Source: Prevotella sp.
Lineage (GTDB): Bacteria; Bacteroidota; Bacteroidia; Bacteroidales; Bacteroidaceae
Assembly: GCA_017940545.1 (NCBI GenBank)
Contig: JAGAYI010000002.1
Span: 1-64,000, forward strand
Length of the DNA: 64,000 nucleotides
Direction of reading: 5' to 3'
Shown: positions 18,340-26,867 of the stretch, piece by piece
Numbering within the stretch: the first letter of the stretch is position 1
How the letters are laid out: every line of letters begins with the position of its first letter
Translations under genes and position numbers: made by a program
Notes under the pieces: model-generated
What the model saw: only the letters and a program-made list of their open reading frames with translations
The model's database searches: none
Told to the model about the DNA's origin: nothing

Positions 18340-19281
18340 ATGTATATGACAAACGAAGATACATCCTACATGGAGAATACTAAACGGACTTCGACCACCA
18401 TCCTACCCGATTTTCAAAAGACAAGGAATGAGCCTGAAGAACAACAAGAACTGCAAATACAACAAACGGCAACTGCCGTTCAATGCCCCCACTGCGGAGC
18501 AACAAACGATGTAGAAGCCATGTTCTGTGCTTCGTGCGGAAAACCCTTGCACACAACAAGCTGTCCGCATTGCGGCTCAGAGATAGACCCTGATGCAGAC
18601 TTTTGTGAAACGTGCCACCGGTACATTCGTCCGGAAACATGCTCATTTTGTGGGGCTCATGTAGGCGGGAACGCAGCATATTGCCCAGAATGCGGCAGCC
18701 CCAAGGGAGGCATTGTGTGCCCCGTATGCCACACACTAAACAGTTTCGCCTTTTGCAAACAATGTGGCCATGCGCTGACAGAAGACGCCAAGTTGTTGGT
18801 TAAGGAACTTCAGAAAAATCCCGATTACCAAGAACTGTTAGAGGCAGCAACGGAGTATTCCTCATTAGAAGACACGATTCCCTATACCTCTGAACGCGAC
18901 GTGGTCAGGGAACAAATAAACATGCGATTGCGCGAACAGGTGCTTCGACTACTTGCAGAAGACAGAGGAGAGACTCCGCAACAGCCCAAAGTCCAGACAA
19001 AACGTCTGACGAAAGAGGAATTAGCCGCCAAGAAGGCAGAGAAAATCAAGTCGCTGTCGGCTATCCTCGACAAACTGGCTATACCACAGACAGAATCTCC
19101 CGTCAAAGCAAGAAACTATGCTATGGCCAGTCGTCCCATCGGGGTCAGACTTGCCTGGGTCTGCAACTATAAACATGCCATGCACAGCAGTCCATGTGGC
19201 TGTGCCAAGCCCCAACTTGGAGGGAAATGGGTTATCTTAGGAAAAAACACAACAGCAGAAATAAAAGACGACAATCAATAA
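18340..19281 (+). CDS. Multi-zinc-ribbon protein of the kinase cluster
   Basis: 313 residues. Four zinc ribbons in tandem: CPHCGATNDVEAMFCASCG (from ~49), CPHCGSEIDPDADFCETCH, CSFCGAHVGGNAAYCPECG and CPVCHTLNSFAFCKQCG (to ~145). The rest is a charged, probably helical tail with a Lys-rich stretch (RLTKEELAAKKAEKIKSL) and a C-terminal piece with two Cys (SSPCGCAKP). No membrane segment. The start could also be the ATG two codons on. The stop codon directly abuts the kinase ATG, so the two are translationally linked. Likely an adaptor or substrate of the kinase; role inferred from context only. Confidence 0.75.
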   Translation: MYMTNEDTSYMENTKRTSTTILPDFQKTRNEPEEQQELQIQQTATAVQCPHCGATNDVEAMFCASCGKPLHTTSCPHCGSEIDPDADFCETCHRYIRPETCSFCGAHVGGNAAYCPECGSPKGGIVCPVCHTLNSFAFCKQCGHALTEDAKLLVKELQKNPDYQELLEAATEYSSLEDTIPYTSERDVVREQINMRLREQVLRLLAEDRGETPQQPKVQTKRLTKEELAAKKAEKIKSLSAILDKLAIPQTESPVKARNYAMASRPIGVRLAWVCNYKHAMHSSPCGCAKPQLGGKWVILGKNTTAEIKDDNQ

Positions 19282-22254
19282 ATGGACGAGACATTAAGAC
19301 CCAAAACATTGAGACCTGCAGAACAAACGTATGGCGGTACGACCATCAGGAGCACTGCTATGCCACAAGCTTCGACCGAGGCAACACAAAGACCAGCAAC
19401 CAAAACAAACACTACGTATGACGACGGTGCAGACGAGTTTGTGCTGAAAGGCCGACACTATACAAATATACGTTGCATCAGTGACAACTCTGGCGAAGCT
19501 CAGGTATTCCTTGTCGCCAAGGACGAGCAGGAATATGTCCTCAAGGTTTATTACCCCAACTTCTCCATCAAGAAGTCTATACTCAGGGTCATCAAGAGTA
19601 TGGAAATGGAAATGGTGGTAAAATTACTGGACTTCGGAAAGACTTATGTAGATGGCAAGAACCGCGACTATGAACTGATGGAGTACTTGCGTGGCGGCAC
19701 GCTGAACGAATATCGGCTGAACGGAGACGTCAACCAGATGCGACGCATTGCACTTCAAGCCGCTGCTGCATTGGCATTCTGCCACAACAACGGCATCATT
19801 CACAAAGACATTAAGCCCAGCAATTTCTTCTTCCGGGACGAAGAACATAAGGAAGTGGTTTTGGGCGATTTCGGCATTTCGTCGATGATTCAGGATGACG
19901 AGAAACTGCACCGGACGACCCAAGCGCGAACCCCGGTATATGCAGCACCCGAAATGTATAGTGACGTGATTGACGGTGTGGTTGAAATTACTCCGGCTGT
20001 TGACTATTATTCTTTAGGCATTACGTTGCTGACGCTTTGGCTGGGTGAGAATCCGATGAGTCTGAACGAACGGGCCATGATGCGTAAGAAGAATGAAGGC
20101 CGCATACCCCACATCAACGAACTGCCGGAACGAATAAAAATGCTGATTCAAGGTTTGACGGCTGTCAATCCGCAAAACCGCTGGACTTATGAAGAGGTGG
20201 AGAAATGGTTTCTCGGCGAGTCTCCCAAGGTGGACATTTCATCGCCCATTCTCCGCTATAAGAGTTTCATTGTTGACCCGGAGAATAATGTTGTTGCCGA
20301 CAATATCCACGAACTGATCCCATTACTCCTGAAGCATGAGCGCCTGGCCATCGGCTATTTATATGGCGGACGGCTGACCGCTTGGTTAGAGCAATGTGGT
20401 AACATGAAGCTAAGTACTGTTGTTAAAGACATCGTACAGAACAAATATCCGGCAGATCAGCATGCAGGTCTCATGGCTTCTGTCTATGCTATGGAACCGA
20501 CTTACCCCTACGAAGACGTTAAGGGGAATTTGTGTGATGACGTTCATAGTGTGGCCCTGTCGTTGTTGAGCTATGTAGAAGACTACAGCATTTTGCTGCG
20601 AAACCCAAGCGACAATCTTTGGCTGTATCTGGAATCTCACTCAACGGCCGACATTGAAAGACTGCGCAGTTACTTCTCATACTACCAGGATTTTAACGGG
20701 CGCATTGCCATTCTGCGAACTGTATATGAAATAGACAAGAGCATACCGTTCTTACCCAAATACCCATCATCAACTTTAGCAGAAATAGTCAAGGCCTTTG
20801 GCTATTCGGAGGTAACAGATGACGAATGGGAAAGTCTGACTGACGGACGGCTGTTGTCATGGATGTATAGTCATGAAGACAACATGGCATGTGAGTCATT
20901 ACGCATTATGACCACAGGTACGAAACACTCCAAGCAACTGGCCTACAAGGTTCTGTATAACGTTTATCGTGATGCGGCATACGACTTGAGAAGTGCAAAG
21001 ACCCCGAAGGAGGTCGGTGAGGTGCTCAAGAAAGAACTGATACGCTGGCAACACATGGATGACATAGATGCAGAAGCAGAAATAACAGCATTCTCAGACC
21101 CAGAGGGTCGCTTCATGTATTATGCCCAGTTACACGGATGGCATGAGCAGCTGAACCAAGCCATTAGTAATTTCGACCTGAAAAGTGAGGAAAACCGTGA
21201 GCGTTTAAGTGCCTACGACCTACGTACTGCTGCATACAGGATGTGCAGGATTTTAGGAGTGTCACCTGTATATGTCTTGTCTGACGGGACAGAACTGGAC
21301 GACGGTACCGAAATAGACGAGAGCCTCTACCCCCAGATAAAACCGGAGATTCGCAAGAGCGCGTTTGCGCAATGGCTTTCAGTATGGTATCACGAAAATC
21401 CATTACAGGATTTCAGCGAAGAATACAGCTATGAAAAGACGTTGGAGAAATGGATTCTGAAACTGGGTGAAATTGATAGTCAACAGCTCTATTACCGCCG
21501 GTTTATCAATGCCAAAGAAGAAACATCAAAAAGATTCAGAGAGTTGCGCGACAACTACAGGAAGTCACGAAAGAAAGAAAAGTTCTGGTTTTACACGTTC
21601 TACGCGCTCGTTGCCCTATGGACGCTGCTCGTCTTGTTCGTAGGCATCTCCGGACGTGCCTATCTGCTATTCTATTCTTTCTTCACGATAGCACTGCCCC
21701 TGGGCGGCATGACAGCACTTATTATATCCGTCAGGTCATACTTCCACGGCTATGGAATCTTGATGTCGTGCCTATGGGGAGCACTGAGTATGCTAACTTC
21801 CTTTATCCCTATCTGGATACTCAAATTTGCACATCACTCCCACCCCGGCATGTTCATACCTGCCGTTTTATTCCTGACAGCAGCATATACCATCATTTGT
21901 TTCTTTACCGACTTTAAGGGCGAGAGGAGAAACGACCATAAGCTGATGGAGTCTGTCCTTGCTAATGATGTGAAATCAGAACTTCTGGAGCCTCTGTACT
22001 ATACGTTCAGAACGAAGTCGTACCGTTACAAGAGTTCCAAATTTGGTCTGCTGAACGACGTTCAGGATCAGCTGCATTCCGTCACAGGAGAGTCAATACT
22101 GCACTATGTACTATGGAGCATGCTGGCTCTTGTCATGATTGCAGAACTTGTCGTATATAGTCCGAAGCTGCTGAATGTCAGCAACCCGGATTTGGAAAAC
22201 CTGAGAATGGTTCCGACAAAGATGGTAAAACAGATACAAAAAGACGTTGAATAA
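19282..22254 (+). CDS. Membrane Ser/Thr protein kinase
   Basis: 990 residues. A Hanks-type kinase domain spans ~55-310: Lys88 in YVLKVYY, catalytic HKDIKPSN (Asp176, Asn181), DFG at 196-198 and APEMYS, so it should be active. Residues 1-50 are Thr/Pro-rich and could be phosphorylated. A long helical region of no known family (~320-760) follows, then 4-5 transmembrane helices (~766-880), a soluble stretch and one last helix (~940-962). The kinase domain is N-terminal and cytosolic by prediction. The stop TAA shares a base with the next ATG (TAATG). With PP2C and FHA genes in the same unit it is the writer of a phosphorylation circuit. Confidence 0.88.
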   Translation: MDETLRPKTLRPAEQTYGGTTIRSTAMPQASTEATQRPATKTNTTYDDGADEFVLKGRHYTNIRCISDNSGEAQVFLVAKDEQEYVLKVYYPNFSIKKSILRVIKSMEMEMVVKLLDFGKTYVDGKNRDYELMEYLRGGTLNEYRLNGDVNQMRRIALQAAAALAFCHNNGIIHKDIKPSNFFFRDEEHKEVVLGDFGISSMIQDDEKLHRTTQARTPVYAAPEMYSDVIDGVVEITPAVDYYSLGITLLTLWLGENPMSLNERAMMRKKNEGRIPHINELPERIKMLIQGLTAVNPQNRWTYEEVEKWFLGESPKVDISSPILRYKSFIVDPENNVVADNIHELIPLLLKHERLAIGYLYGGRLTAWLEQCGNMKLSTVVKDIVQNKYPADQHAGLMASVYAMEPTYPYEDVKGNLCDDVHSVALSLLSYVEDYSILLRNPSDNLWLYLESHSTADIERLRSYFSYYQDFNGRIAILRTVYEIDKSIPFLPKYPSSTLAEIVKAFGYSEVTDDEWESLTDGRLLSWMYSHEDNMACESLRIMTTGTKHSKQLAYKVLYNVYRDAAYDLRSAKTPKEVGEVLKKELIRWQHMDDIDAEAEITAFSDPEGRFMYYAQLHGWHEQLNQAISNFDLKSEENRERLSAYDLRTAAYRMCRILGVSPVYVLSDGTELDDGTEIDESLYPQIKPEIRKSAFAQWLSVWYHENPLQDFSEEYSYEKTLEKWILKLGEIDSQQLYYRRFINAKEETSKRFRELRDNYRKSRKKEKFWFYTFYALVALWTLLVLFVGISGRAYLLFYSFFTIALPLGGMTALIISVRSYFHGYGILMSCLWGALSMLTSFIPIWILKFAHHSHPGMFIPAVLFLTAAYTIICFFTDFKGERRNDHKLMESVLANDVKSELLEPLYYTFRTKSYRYKSSKFGLLNDVQDQLHSVTGESILHYVLWSMLALVMIAELVVYSPKLLNVSNPDLENLRMVPTKMVKQIQKDVE

Positions 22255-25200
22255 TGAACTGCGAGCATTGTCATAAGTCCAACAGGTCGATAGCCAAGTT
22301 CTGCAAATGGTGTGGAAAACCACTTGTAGAAGCTAACGTACTGGACAAACTGGTCGGTCTGGAGGATGTTAAGGCACAGCTCAAAATTATTGTTGACACC
22401 TACACCTTTCTTCACTCAAGAAGGGACATTACTTCGGTACGCCTGAGTGTCAATGCCATCATTATTGGAGAAACCGGAACGGGAAAGACGGCACTGGCTG
22501 AAATTCTCAGAGACTATTTCTACCAGCACAAAATTATTGAAAAGCCGAAGCTGACAATGGTTGATGCCGTTGACTATTCGCGCTTTGTTGACCACTGGGA
22601 CGATAATATCAAGAAAGCGCGCAACGGCATATTGTTTTTCGACAACGTACAAAAACTACTGCCCGACAAATACTCCAATCAGGTAAACCCACTTGACAAA
22701 CTGTTCGTAGAGATGGATCATTGGGAAGATGACCCCATCGTTGTCATTGCAGGACTACCAAAGGGACTTGAAGATTTCTTGGCAAGCAACCCAGCCGTTG
22801 CAAACAGATTTAAATACACTTTCCGTCTGCCCACTCCCGGCCCCGCAGAGCTATGTCAGATTTGCAGGGCTGTACTTCGTACAAAATATGGAATCAGCGA
22901 ATATGCTCCTGCTGCCGACGAAAAACTGCTGCGCTACTTCAAATATCAAATAAAGACCAAGGATGACACTTTCGGTTTTGCACATGTGGCCAGCAAGACT
23001 GCCGAAAATATCTTCACCTCATTCATCAGCCGCGGCGCGTCTGCTACTACAGTTGAGGAAGAAGACATCAAAGGCTATGTACCGGCAGAACGTTCATTAG
23101 ATGAAATACTCAGTGACCTTGACAAATACATTGGAATGGACTCTGTCAAGAAGGCTGTCCGCGAAATGGCATATACCATTCAAAACAACATACAGAGAGC
23201 AGAACGCGGCTTGGGCAATCAGGAAAAAACAGGCATGCACATCATCCTGACCGGTAACCCTGGTACGGGTAAGACGACCATTGCCAGAAAATTAGGAGAG
23301 ATACTTGCTGCCATTGGCTATTTAGACAGCGGCCATGTCGTGGAAGTTGACCGCTCGCAAATGGTCAGCCAATACCAGGGAGAAACGCCAAAAGTGGTTG
23401 ACCGTTTATGTGACAAAGCACTCGGAGGCATCCTGTTTGTTGACGAGGCATATACCTTAGCTCCTGTAAGCCAAGCGGGTGACCGTGACAACTTAGGTAC
23501 ACAAGCATTGGAAAAACTGATGAAACGCATGGAAGACGACCGGGGAAAGTTCGTCGTCATAGCTGCCGGATATCGCACAGAAATGGATAATCTGTTCAGA
23601 ATCAATCCTGGTTTCAGAAGCCGTTTCAACTATTTCCTGAATATTGATGACTATACACCTGAGCAACTACTGGAGATTATGAAGCTGTTTGCTCAGGAAA
23701 AAAACTACGTCTTCGACCACCAGGCAGAAGAATTGACGCGGAAAATGATTACCGAAATCTACCAATCTCGTGACAAGGATTTTGCTAATGGGCGAACAAT
23801 GCGCCAGCTCTTTGACAAGATATGCAGCAAACAGGCAGAGCGCCTGCAAAAGGTAAACATTTCTTCCACGACAAACGAAGAACTGATGACCATTACTGTG
23901 GATGACATACCATACGAAACTCCCAAAGCCGTTGACTACTCCCAATGCCTGACGAAACTTGACGGACTTGTCGGTTTGACTGCGGTAAAGAAGGAAATCT
24001 CTAATCTTGCTGCGTTTCTGAACCTGCAGATAAAACGCGGAGAACAACACACCTTCCTGGGCAAGCACTACGTATTTACAGGGAACCCAGGCACAGGTAA
24101 GACGACCGTTGCCAGAATCATGGCAGACGTGTTCCGCACCCTTGGCATTGTGTCACGAGGTCAGTTAGTTGAAGCCGACCGAAGCAAACTGGTAGCGGGT
24201 TATAGCGGACAGACTGCCATTAAGACAAACCAACTCATTGACACAGCTATCGGTGGAGTTTTGTTCATCGACGAAGCATATACATTGAAGTCAAACGACA
24301 ACGACACATTCGGAAGCGAAGCTATCGACACGCTGCTGAAACGACTTGAAGACGACCGGGGAAAATTCATTTGTATTGTAGCTGGTTATACTGACCAGAT
24401 GCACAACTTCATCGACTCAAACCCTGGTCTGAAGAGTCGTTTCACCCAAACCATTCATTTTGAAGACTACACACCAGACGAACTGACTGAAATCTTTTTG
24501 AATCTGGCTAAAGAAAAGAGTTTCACCGTTGACCAAGAGACACAAGCTGCCATACACCGGCAATTTGAGCAATTATATCTGCGACGGGACAAGAATTTCG
24601 GGAACGCCCGTGAGGCCCGCCGCATATTTGACGAGACGATAGAAAAGCAAAGCCAACGCCTCATTGGAGAAATTAGCCATGCTCAGTTCAACGAAGCTGA
24701 CATGTATCGCATCACCACCACTGATCTGCCCATGTCACAAAGTGAACCGGCACGTCCTTTAGATGAGGTGCTCAACGAGCTGGATGATTTTGTCGGTATG
24801 CGCACCATCAAGAACATGATTCGCCGACTGGCAGTACAAAGTATGTTTATGAAACAGCGTGCCGCCATCGGTGCAGGAAGAGTTCAGCAATTGTCCATGA
24901 ACTTCATTCTGACCGGCAACCCCGGTACAGGAAAAACTTCCGTAGCACGCAAGATGGGAGAGGTTTTGCAAAGCATGGAGATTCTTCCCACGTCAAGGGT
25001 TATAGAGGCCAGCCGTGCGACACTGGTCGGGAAATACATGGGCGAGACACCGAAGATTGTCAATAACATGTGCGACAAAGCCATGGGTGGCATACTCTTT
25101 ATTGACGAAGCCTACACACTATGTACTGCCGGTGACCAATATGGAAAGGAAGCCATTGACACACTGATGAAGCGCATGGAAGACGACCGTGGAAAGTTTG

Positions 25201-25574
25201 TGGTCATAGCAGCCGGCTATAAAGACAAGATGGATGATTTTCTTGCTGCTAACGCGGGACTTGCCAGTCGCTTCACCCATAAGCTGCACATTGACGACTA
25301 CAACGAAGACGAGCTGCTGGCTATATTCAAGAAAATGGCAGCAAAAGAGCAATACACCTTATCGCCTGATGCCGAGTTCAAGCTGTTGGGCCTCATCTGC
25401 CGTAAGGTGGTCAGCAAAGACGGCACATTTGGTAACGCCCGTGAAATGCGTAACTTGTTGGATGCAACCATCCAACAACTTTCAATGCGCGTATCTGCCA
25501 TGCCTTCTTCGGAAGTCACGGCAGAAACCTATCAGTTAATAGAACCTGATGATATAAAGACTGACGAAATATGA
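22254..25574 (+). CDS. Four-module CbbX/SpoVK-like AAA+ protein with zinc ribbon
   Basis: 1106 residues. An N-terminal zinc ribbon (Cys3, Cys6, Cys17, Cys20) is followed by four AAA+ modules with Walker A lysines at 78, 340, 616 and 894. Modules 2-4 read GNPGTGKT with Walker B LFVDEAYTL, LFIDEAYTL and LFIDEAYTL, and share the DDRGKFVVIAAGY segment, as in CbbX, SpoVK and ESX EccA ATPases. Module 1 is divergent: GETGTGKT, but Walker B is FFDN, lacking the catalytic Glu, so it may bind but not hydrolyse ATP. No membrane segment. It overlaps the kinase stop by one base and the FHA start by four. Probably remodels a phosphorylated or FHA-bound complex; that is inference. Confidence 0.88.
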   Translation: MNCEHCHKSNRSIAKFCKWCGKPLVEANVLDKLVGLEDVKAQLKIIVDTYTFLHSRRDITSVRLSVNAIIIGETGTGKTALAEILRDYFYQHKIIEKPKLTMVDAVDYSRFVDHWDDNIKKARNGILFFDNVQKLLPDKYSNQVNPLDKLFVEMDHWEDDPIVVIAGLPKGLEDFLASNPAVANRFKYTFRLPTPGPAELCQICRAVLRTKYGISEYAPAADEKLLRYFKYQIKTKDDTFGFAHVASKTAENIFTSFISRGASATTVEEEDIKGYVPAERSLDEILSDLDKYIGMDSVKKAVREMAYTIQNNIQRAERGLGNQEKTGMHIILTGNPGTGKTTIARKLGEILAAIGYLDSGHVVEVDRSQMVSQYQGETPKVVDRLCDKALGGILFVDEAYTLAPVSQAGDRDNLGTQALEKLMKRMEDDRGKFVVIAAGYRTEMDNLFRINPGFRSRFNYFLNIDDYTPEQLLEIMKLFAQEKNYVFDHQAEELTRKMITEIYQSRDKDFANGRTMRQLFDKICSKQAERLQKVNISSTTNEELMTITVDDIPYETPKAVDYSQCLTKLDGLVGLTAVKKEISNLAAFLNLQIKRGEQHTFLGKHYVFTGNPGTGKTTVARIMADVFRTLGIVSRGQLVEADRSKLVAGYSGQTAIKTNQLIDTAIGGVLFIDEAYTLKSNDNDTFGSEAIDTLLKRLEDDRGKFICIVAGYTDQMHNFIDSNPGLKSRFTQTIHFEDYTPDELTEIFLNLAKEKSFTVDQETQAAIHRQFEQLYLRRDKNFGNAREARRIFDETIEKQSQRLIGEISHAQFNEADMYRITTTDLPMSQSEPARPLDEVLNELDDFVGMRTIKNMIRRLAVQSMFMKQRAAIGAGRVQQLSMNFILTGNPGTGKTSVARKMGEVLQSMEILPTSRVIEASRATLVGKYMGETPKIVNNMCDKAMGGILFIDEAYTLCTAGDQYGKEAIDTLMKRMEDDRGKFVVIAAGYKDKMDDFLAANAGLASRFTHKLHIDDYNEDELLAIFKKMAAKEQYTLSPDAEFKLLGLICRKVVSKDGTFGNAREMRNLLDATIQQLSMRVSAMPSSEVTAETYQLIEPDDIKTDEI

Positions 25575-26059
25575 TTATATGTCCCACTTGTAAGGAAGAA
25601 ATTGAAGATGACTCCCACTTCTGCGACCAATGCGGACAGCCACTGCTTTACTGTAGCAGTTGCGGAAGGGTCGGAAAGGGTCGCCGCTGCATCTATTGTG
25701 GCGGTCTCATGACTAACACCCATTCCCATCCCCCCATTACAGTTTCCATACCTAACAACATCCCCGTACTGACTCTGTACAATGCAAACCTTGACATTCG
25801 CATCATAGGACAACCGGGCGCCATCATCGGCCGACGCCAGGGGCCATACAGCCACTATTTTGAACAAAACATGTTTGTATCAGGCATCCATGCACAATTA
25901 GTATATAGCAGTGATACAGGGTGGAACATTATTGACAAGCACTCATCTAACGGAACAAAACTCAACAATCATTCTCTACAGCCTGATGTTCCCATGACGC
26001 TCAAGAATGGAGACATTATTACCATTGCTAACGTCAATATGCAGGTAACCGTGGAGTGA
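25571..26059 (+). CDS. Zinc-ribbon FHA-domain protein
   Basis: 162 residues. Two N-terminal zinc ribbons (CPTC...CDQC, CSSC...CIYC, residues 4-43) precede a C-terminal FHA domain (~65-160) with the key elements GRRQG, SGIHAQLVY and SSNGTKLN, then NGDIITI. FHA domains bind phosphothreonine, so this is the likely reader of the neighbouring kinase. The start overlaps the AAA+ stop (ATGA), which implies translational coupling. It is short and has no membrane segment, hence a cytosolic adaptor. Confidence 0.88.
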   Translation: MIICPTCKEEIEDDSHFCDQCGQPLLYCSSCGRVGKGRRCIYCGGLMTNTHSHPPITVSIPNNIPVLTLYNANLDIRIIGQPGAIIGRRQGPYSHYFEQNMFVSGIHAQLVYSSDTGWNIIDKHSSNGTKLNNHSLQPDVPMTLKNGDIITIANVNMQVTVE

Positions 26060-26102
26060 ACGAAATATAAAAAGTAATTAATTCAGAAAGATTATCTGTC
26101 AA

Positions 26103-26849
26103 ATGGAAAAGTTTAACATTACTGCTTGCAGCCACGTAGGATGTATCAGAAGCAATAATGAAGATATGATACTGGTATGGGATCAATTCATTCGAAATGA
26201 TTTCTACGAGACTGATGTCTATCCCGGTTCTCTCAATCGTTTTGTCATTGCATTAGCAGACGGAATGGGCGGGCACAATGCCGGAGAAGTTGCCAGTCAG
26301 GAGACTCTTTCCAACCTTCACTTCTTTATCAACGATTTACCCACAGGTCTGTCACCAGGCGCGTTGAATGACATGATGAATGAATGGCTGCAATCCATTA
26401 ATCATATCATTGACTCCAGAGGGCTGAGTGACCCGACAGTCAGCGAAATGGGTACCACGCTCATTGCCATTATCTATTATGAGCACCGTTTCTTTTGGCT
26501 TAACTGCGGCGACAGCCGACTATACCGCTACCGCGACGGAAAGCTGACACAGCTTTCTACAGACCACTCATTGAACAACATGACGGGCACCAAGAAACAT
26601 TCCAACATTATTACAAATTGCATTGGTGGCGGATGCCACCACTCGTTTATCGACATGTTTGAGTTTACCGCTGACGTCTGCCCCGGCGATGTCTATATGC
26701 TATGTTCTGACGGCTTGAACGATATGATTGCAGACGAGAAAATAGAATATATAGCCTCCACTGGCGGCAATGCCAGCAATATGTGTCAGGCAGCCATCGA
26801 TGCCGGTGGTTACGATAATGTGTCAGTATGTATCATCAGAGTTGAATAA
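26103..26849 (+). CDS. PP2C-family Ser/Thr phosphatase
   Basis: 248 residues, single domain. Motifs of metal-dependent PP2C phosphatases are all present: IRSNNED near the start, ALADGMGGHNAGEVAS, GTTL, NCGDSRLYRYRDGKL-QLSTDHS, LCSDGLNDMI and GGYDNVSV at the end, giving the Asp residues for two metal ions. It would reverse phosphorylation by the membrane kinase four genes upstream. It is 43 bases after the FHA gene and 18 before metA, with no terminator between, so metA may ride on the same transcript. Confidence 0.92.
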   Translation: MEKFNITACSHVGCIRSNNEDMILVWDQFIRNDFYETDVYPGSLNRFVIALADGMGGHNAGEVASQETLSNLHFFINDLPTGLSPGALNDMMNEWLQSINHIIDSRGLSDPTVSEMGTTLIAIIYYEHRFFWLNCGDSRLYRYRDGKLTQLSTDHSLNNMTGTKKHSNIITNCIGGGCHHSFIDMFEFTADVCPGDVYMLCSDGLNDMIADEKIEYIASTGGNASNMCQAAIDAGGYDNVSVCIIRVE

Positions 26850-26867
26850 TTTTTATCATCAAATAAA

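Noticed and set aside
18340..26849. Type VI secretion phosphorylation module (PpkA/PppA/Fha)
   Set aside because: Kinase, FHA and PP2C fit, but no Tss, Hcp, VgrG or ClpV gene lies within the window, and the AAA+ protein is of CbbX/SpoVK type, not ClpV.
18340..26849. TerY-P type triad
   Set aside because: Such triads need a vWA protein; none of the five proteins shows a vWA domain.
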